Source: Epiperipatus broadwayi (taxonomy: Eukaryota; Onychophora; Udeonychophora; Euonychophora; Peripatidae). From it: a stretch of 64,000 nt of DNA. Below the pieces are notes generated by a model. It worked only from the letters and a program-made list of their open reading frames with translations, ran no database searches and was not told the origin of the DNA. Position numbers and translations under genes: made by a program. The DNA lies in contig JAQFVV010000556.1 in the NCBI GenBank assembly GCA_028023455.1, positions 126,001 through 190,000 of the forward strand. Reading direction: 5' to 3'. Position 1 is the stretch's first letter. Each line of letters opens with the position of its first letter. Positions 58,613-64,000 of this stretch are shown one piece after another.

Positions 58613-59429
58613 TTAAGGTGATTGATAAATATGAGACCCTGATTTGGAGGTGGGAAGATGAATATTAGTTTGCAACAGATGCTCCAGATTGTATGAACTA
58701 AAAATGAAATGGAATTGTCTACTCAATGATAGAATTTTGTAAAAGTCATTGCTCAAGCTTTGAGATATTAGCAATCTAATGCCTATCAGCCAAGGGCATA
58801 ATTTAATAATATGGTCAAAATTATCCTCTTGTGTCTTGCAGAACAGGCATATTGGATCAATATTACTTAGATATCTCTTAAAATGTAAAAAGTGATTAGT
58901 ATGCATGACATCTTGATTTACCTTAATTAAGAAGGTAATAAATTTGGGCTCTAATTTAAGAAATTTAAATAAGGAGATGATTTTGTGATTGTTGATCCCT
59001 AAAGATGTTTTTATATTATTGATGATTGGGTGCAAAATTAGATATGCATCCCATATAAAGATTTTAGAGTTGAAAGTGGTATTGGTGGTTATCTGATATT
59101 GGTTGAGATACTGAAGAATAACATCAAGCCAGGAGTTGTTATGAGGTGATGGTTTGTCAGTTGGGTATACTACTTCTGAAGTAATAAAGTTGCCATGTTT
59201 TAAAACCAAGTTATAAATCAGGGTATGGGATCTTCTGATAGTACAAGGATAGAATAGAATGCGATGACATACCATTCACTTTACGATGGAGTTGCATCCC
59301 CACCATTCTTATGGAATTTATTTTCCTTCTCCAGAGGGGTTGGGAGCATTGTCCATTGATCTTTCTTATAAATGATTTTGTTAATAAGATTATGGGAAGA
59401 TAATAAGCAATTTTGGATATAACTTTCAT
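58613..59429 (-). pseudogene. LINE C-terminal Cys/His domain
   Basis: Two overlapping frames, 59429-59211 and 59275-58613. The second holds a long helical stretch, then PICLFCKTQEDNFDHIIKLCPW, a C-x2-C-x8-H-x4-C zinc-binding motif like the zf-RVT end of many LINE ORF2 proteins. This 220-residue piece is the longest uninterrupted part of the element. Confidence 0.75.
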
Positions 59430-59639
59430 ATTGGGAAGTGATACTTTCTCTTGTAGTGAAAGTTATACCCTAGAAAGTGTTTGGACTAGTCAAATTGTGG
59501 AGTTCAGGAGAGAATTCTGGATATGCTTAGATATAGATGTTTGAGACATGCAAACAGGAAAACCAATGAAGTCCTGGGGCTCATCCAGAAATTTAGAGCT
59601 GTATGTTCTTTCCCATTAAGATTTTCCATGAGGCTGACT

Positions 59640-60645
59640 TATCTGGATTGAATTTTAACTGTGATTCATTTGAGAATTTGTCTATTATGTAATATAGTGT
59701 TGACAGATGTTTTTGATCTGGGAGTATGATGAGGATGTCATCCATGTAAGCGAATAGTTTAATGAACTTTCTGAGTCAAGGAATGTATACCCCTGGGAGA
59801 GAGTTTTCTATCTCCCTTAAAAGAGGGTTCAAGTAGCAAATGAATAACGACGTACTCAAACATGATCTTTGTGGCAGCGAAATTTAGGTAGAAAGCCGTT
59901 TAATGTAATATGAACCTGACAATTATAAAGTAAGTTCTCAATAATGTGTATGATTTGATACAAAATGTCCAGGTTATTAAGGATTGAGAGGATGTCGATG
60001 TTGATTGAATCAAATGCTTCAGAGATGTCAAGCTGCACTGCTATCGGTCTTGACATTCTATTTTTCCTGATTAAATGAAGTAGGGTCTTTACCTCCCCCA
60101 TAGCTGTGAGGACAGAAGATCCCTTTCTGGAAAATTGGTACGGTGAGATATTGTCTAGTATCTTGTGTTGAATTTTTCTTTAATGATCCCCTCAATAACT
60201 AATTAGAATGCGGGTCATGGAGATGGGTCTAATGCTGTTTATGCTTGAGGGTTCTTTGTTTTTCTTTAAAAAAGGAACCAGGGCTACTGGATATACATGA
60301 TTTATTTTTTTCCATTGGTAGATGGTTAATCATTTTTATTAGTATTGGAATTGTGAAGTGATCAAGGTGTAATAGTAGGAATTTAGGGATGGCATGCATC
60401 CCAGGATGTACATTATCAGCTAAGGAATACAGGCAGATTTTGAGGTCTGTAGGAGTTATGTCATGGCTATTTCGGTTATAGGGCTTGATTTGATCTTTGT
60501 TAGTTGAATTTGTGACCTTTTGTAAGTGATTTTTAAAATGCATTGTGATTTGAGTAATCATCTGGTGGCCTATTATATGACTACTACCTATGTTAAGTGA
60601 GGCTGGGGTAATGTTCTTTCTGTGAGCTCCTAATGCCCTTCTCAA
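59640..60645 (-). pseudogene. LINE reverse transcriptase
   Basis: 60645-60229 has the RT N-terminal block LADNVHPGMHAIPKFLL (family A-P-G-x-D-x-I-P). 60101-59856 has AVQLDISEAFDSIN, the first catalytic Asp. After a break, 59790-59700 reads FAYMDDILIILPDQKHLS, an intact Y-M-D-D box. Several stops in between; motif order is correct. Confidence 0.82.
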
Positions 60646-60860
60646 GTAGCCCCTGTTCCAGAAGTGTTGGCCTAAAAAAAATTCTGGGCTCTTTGGACTG
60701 AAATGTATTCAGCAATGATATCTGTTTTTTTTTATATATATTTTGCTTTGAGTGAAAGTAGTTGATCTATATGTAGTGGATCAGTAGAGCAATTCTTAAT
60801 TTCTCTATTTATCTGGTCGAGTTCATTCATTAGTGTGGTAGGGCCTTTGTTGCCTTTAGT

Positions 60861-61300
60861 TTAATGTGAAATTAGAGATTGAAGTATGTCAACAAAGGCT
60901 AACCATGTCTCCTCAGGATGGGTGTTTAGTATATCTATTTTGAAGAAGAGTATATAGGCCTTGGATATAATGGCTTCATTGGCAAAGGCTTTTGTTAGCA
61001 TTTTAATTGTTTGATTTAAGACCAGAGGGTTAAAGTTATCAAGGGTTGCTGAGAGCATTAGTGCATGATGGTCCAAAAAAGCAACCGGTTGTAAAGAGGC
61101 ATCTATGTTGTGATGTAGATCTGATGTATAAAACATCAGATCTATGAGTTTTATACCTTCTGTTGTAAAAGGAATATGCTTGCTGAGGGAAAAACCTCTC
61201 CCATTAATGAAACCCTGAGAAGGTGTAAGTATTTTTTAGTAAAGGTTTCATAGGAGGTGTTAAAATCCCCAAGTATGATTGCTGGAGTGCTGCTGTTGGA
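60861..61300 (-). pseudogene. LINE AP-endonuclease fragment
   Basis: Near 61290-61255 the minus strand reads IILGDFNTSYE, the GDFN block of exonuclease III-like nucleases. 61136-60861 ends the domain with FYTSDLHHN and FLDHHALMLSATL, where the family has S-D-H, so the catalytic His is kept but the Ser is Leu. Stops lie between. The domain would nick target DNA for primed reverse transcription. Confidence 0.7.
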
Positions 61301-61304
61301 AGTA

Positions 61305-61670
61305 AGCATATTGATCATGTTTATTATTCAGAGCTCTGTATGATGGCAGTTTGGAATATATATATAAGTATATATATATATTATTCAAATTGAAAGGTGT
61401 AGTGAAAAACGTAAAATTAAAGAGGCAATGATGATATCTAAGAATAGAGGTGGTTTAATGAATAAACAATCGGCTAATATAAAGACAACAGAATTGTGGG
61501 AAATTTGAATAGATTGAATGATGGGTAATGCAAGTTTTTATTTTTTGTATGTTTGTATTAACAGTTGATAAAGATTGTCAGTGAAACAATTGAAAGTACT
61601 TCTGGTAAAGAATATATTATTTAATTTTGAATACTTATGGTTGTAGTTATTTATATATATATATATATAT
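61305..61670. other. AT-rich spacer with (AT)n runs
   Basis: (AT)n near 61355-61382 and 61650-61670. The second run is the left border of the LTR-like unit at 61671. Confidence 0.6.
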
Positions 61671-63904
61671 TGTAACGAGCACAGACGTTCGTTACATTGT
61701 TTTTTTTTTTTTAAATTTATTAAACATGAAAGTAAATTAAAAAGTTCGCATTTAAAAATTTTCTTTAAGAATTAAAAATTGAAATTAAATATCATCTTAA
61801 ACTCTTATATATTAATTAAATCGCACAGATAATGAAAAATTATTAAAATAAAACTTTATTAAAGAAAAAGTATTTTAAAACTAAATTTTAAAAAGATTTG
61901 GAGATGAAATTATATCTTTAAATTTATCTTTAAATATATTTTTGATTTGGAAAACAGGTTAATTAATCAGAAATGGAAATGATTGTTAATTAGTTAAATG
62001 TAAACCAGCCTTCGGCATTTAAATGTAAAAACACCGGTCAGATAAGAAAACAATAAAAACTGTTAGCAAATAAGAAGAAATCCCTATGGAATCGGACCGC
62101 AGCGAAAGGACCATCGCATCGGTGACGTAATGTAAATTCAATCCTTCACATTAATATAAAAGGAAAATTTGGAAATTATTAATCAGTGACTGGAAATTGA
62201 TTATTACGATGTGACTATATGTAGTAGTCCGGAGTTGGAGGAATTGACAGACGCACGGTCAATTCTTTCAGCTGTTAAAGAAGGGAGAAATGAACTATCG
62301 TTTCCTACATTGAGGACCAACTAAATTAAAAAACCTCCGAATGAATAAATAAAACAACGGCTAAATGGATACCAATTTTAGGACGGCGTGGGAATTTACG
62401 TTCATGGCAAGCAACGGATAAAGTTGGACGTTTTAAAAATCGTAAGAACTTATATATTCACTTGAAACAATAAGAACTCTAAATTTTAAAACTTTTTAGT
62501 AAATAATGCAATAGAATCCTATCTGACCAAACTAAATTCTTCATTAATAATGTTATTTGATGTATTTTTTTTCTTATTTATTTTGTAAAATCATTTCCAT
62601 TTATTTATTTTTTGTTCTTTAAGTTTTATTATGATTGTTGTTTTCCGTTAAATTAATTATATAAATGTTAAACTTAAGTCGGGCGTGAATGGCTGTATAG
62701 ATTTGTAAAGTTATATTAGGGGAGGGTAATCTTGGGTTATTTGTTTCGTGGTTAAATTGGGTCAATGGATTGGATATATTGGTGTGATTAGTAGATGTAA
62801 TATTGATTCGCTACGGGCAGAATCGCTTCATACGCCGCACACTTCCGTTTGCCTATGGAAGGAATTATAAGTCGGATACCGCAGTTCCTTTCTATGGAGT
62901 TTTTTGTTTTATTGCTCTTCTTTGCAGATAGATGTAATATTCCTATCTCATGAGAAGCAATTTCTTCTCTTAACTTTTTGTGCTGCCGTATTTTATTACA
63001 TTGAATACATCGATATATCAGATGAATTGATGCCAGTTTGACTACGAATTTTAACCTAAGGTTAAATAGGGATAGAATGTTTATTTTCAAAAGCAAATTT
63101 ATGTGGTCTATTCATACTCGATTCTAAATAAAAATGCATTAAACTTAAGTTGTTTATAGACGCTTGCATGGATTGTTTATCGGTTAACTATGTTTTGCGT
63201 TTTCATATTTGATCAAAATATATAGACATCCGATAAATAATGATACCTTACGGTGAGTATCTAAAATGTATTTATTCGGATGTCTTTTAAGTTATTGGTG
63301 ACAATGCAAGTATCTTATGATGAATACTATTGGGTTACGTAGAAATTTCCCTCCGCAATTGTCAGTAATCAATAATTTTGTATTTTGATCGTTTATGTTT
63401 ACTTTGAAATGTTTTTGACCGTGAAATCTATGTAACCGATCTATATTCAACATTATAAACAAGCTTTCCTAAATTTATCTGTGCGAACTTAATTAAAATG
63501 TAAAATTAGAATATAATAGTAATTAAATGTAAATTAAAGTCAAAAATCTAAGGTAAAGTTAAAAATAATGTTAAATGTTAAAATGTAAAACTAATACTAA
63601 AATAATTTTAAATCTTATATATATGTGAAATAAATAAATGTTTGTGTGTTAATTACTGGCAGTGGCTTATTTTATTCTTTTTTTATATATATGCTCTTAG
63701 ATTATCTTATTAAATCTCTGCTATTCCACTGAGCTAGTGACATGGGCTAACGACCGGAACCAAAATATTTAAAAAAGGAAAAAAAAAATTTTTTTTTTTT
63801 TTGACTTACGTATCTGCCTACTTTATAAATTTTTCTAGGTTCAAATGCCTAGATGGCGCCCTGTAGTGCAGTTTACGTTAAGTCACATTCTCCGGATCGT
63901 TACA
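61671..63904. mobile_element. ~2.2-kb solo LTR-like unit inside (AT)n
   Basis: Starts TGTAACGAGC and ends GGATCGTTACA: TG...CA termini with an 8-bp inverted repeat TGTAACGA/TCGTTACA, and (AT)n on both outer sides. No second copy or internal domain is in the window, so a solo LTR left by recombination is the simplest reading. A TIR transposon cannot be excluded. The first 26 bases form a hairpin (GTAACGA/TCGTTAC). There is a TATA-like TAATATAAAAGG near 62152. The 102-codon minus ORF at 62788-63096 and others inside have no recognised product. Confidence 0.6.
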
Positions 63905-64000
63905 ATATATATATATATATAAGGCATTTAACAAGCTGGTGCCATATGTGAGATTCAAGCAAATTATATTCTTATCTAGATAGGTAATTTTAAATTTGTG

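Larger units (their letters stand above)
58613..61300 (-). mobile_element. Non-LTR retrotransposon (LINE), decayed
   Basis: On the minus strand an AP-type endonuclease C-terminal half, a reverse transcriptase and a C-terminal Cys/His domain follow one another over 2.7 kb with many stops. The 5' end is lost near 61330, where the GDFN motif of the endonuclease is the first recognisable block, beside an (AT)n run. No poly-A tail was recognised at the 3' side. Clade not assigned; the layout suits L1/Tx1-like or related elements. Confidence 0.82.

Noticed and set aside
62788-63096. 102-codon minus-strand ORF as a gene
   Set aside because: Lies inside the 2.2-kb LTR-like unit, has no recognised motif, and no splice or promoter signal supports it. 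Basic Cys/His-containing stretches are not in zinc-finger spacing.

Overview
This window is an AT-rich stretch of eukaryotic, almost certainly metazoan (invertebrate), nuclear DNA. The evidence is: GT-AG bounded exon-like islands in kilobases of non-coding AT-rich DNA, animal-type transposons (Merlin, Penelope-like elements, Ty3/gypsy, an AP-endonuclease LINE), tRNA-derived SINEs and hammerhead-bearing repeats. No bacterial gene layout, rRNA, canonical tRNA or CRISPR was seen. The repeat mix would suit a lophotrochozoan such as a mollusc, but the species cannot be fixed from sequence alone.

Layout: 1-1502 a broken Merlin transposon (minus strand) with ~160-bp inverted ends. 1.5-9.2 kb AT-rich DNA with a head-to-head repeat family at 5.3-6.4 kb. 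9.2-10.7 kb a 5'-truncated Penelope-like element (PLE, minus). 10.76-15.7 kb a gag-only Ty3/gypsy element with ~1.65-kb LTRs. 16.8-21.1 kb a giant fold-back made of two ~2.1-kb copies of one repeat, with a third copy at 25.4-27.9 kb split by a 513-bp insertion that has a 15-bp target duplication. 21.7-25.2 kb a decayed gypsy pol. 30.1-32.1 kb a second, extremely AT-rich PLE (plus). 33.66-33.86 and 42.58-42.66 kb two probable exons of a host gene, the first coding for coiled coil. 34.7 kb a tRNA-derived SINE. 36.8-37.3, 40.8-42.3 and 57.1-58.0 kb three loci of a repeat that carries type I hammerhead ribozyme motifs next to a tRNA-like segment. 44.6-52.4 kb a complete-length but inactivated gypsy element with ~1.7-kb LTRs. 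58.6-61.3 kb a decayed LINE (minus). 61.67-63.90 kb a ~2.2-kb solo LTR-like unit inside an (AT)n run.

The most interesting content is the hammerhead-bearing repeat family. At 41.43-41.50, 57.17-57.22, 57.42-57.48 and 57.86-57.92 kb the conserved core (CUGANGA, a stem II of up to 6 bp, GAAA), a 2-3 bp stem III, an NUH cleavage triplet and a flanking stem I can all be drawn. At 40.8-42.0 kb the repeat forms a head-to-tail array of ~490-bp monomers, one hammerhead each, as in retrozymes (non-autonomous elements thought to spread through circular RNAs) and in the hammerhead satellites of schistosomes. Sister copies with mutated G8 or G12 show the family is decaying here. Two PLE remnants, the kind of retroelement linked to animal hammerheads in the literature, lie in the same window.

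The only host-gene signal is the exon pair; everything else with a recognisable product is a mobile-element relic with stops or frameshifts.
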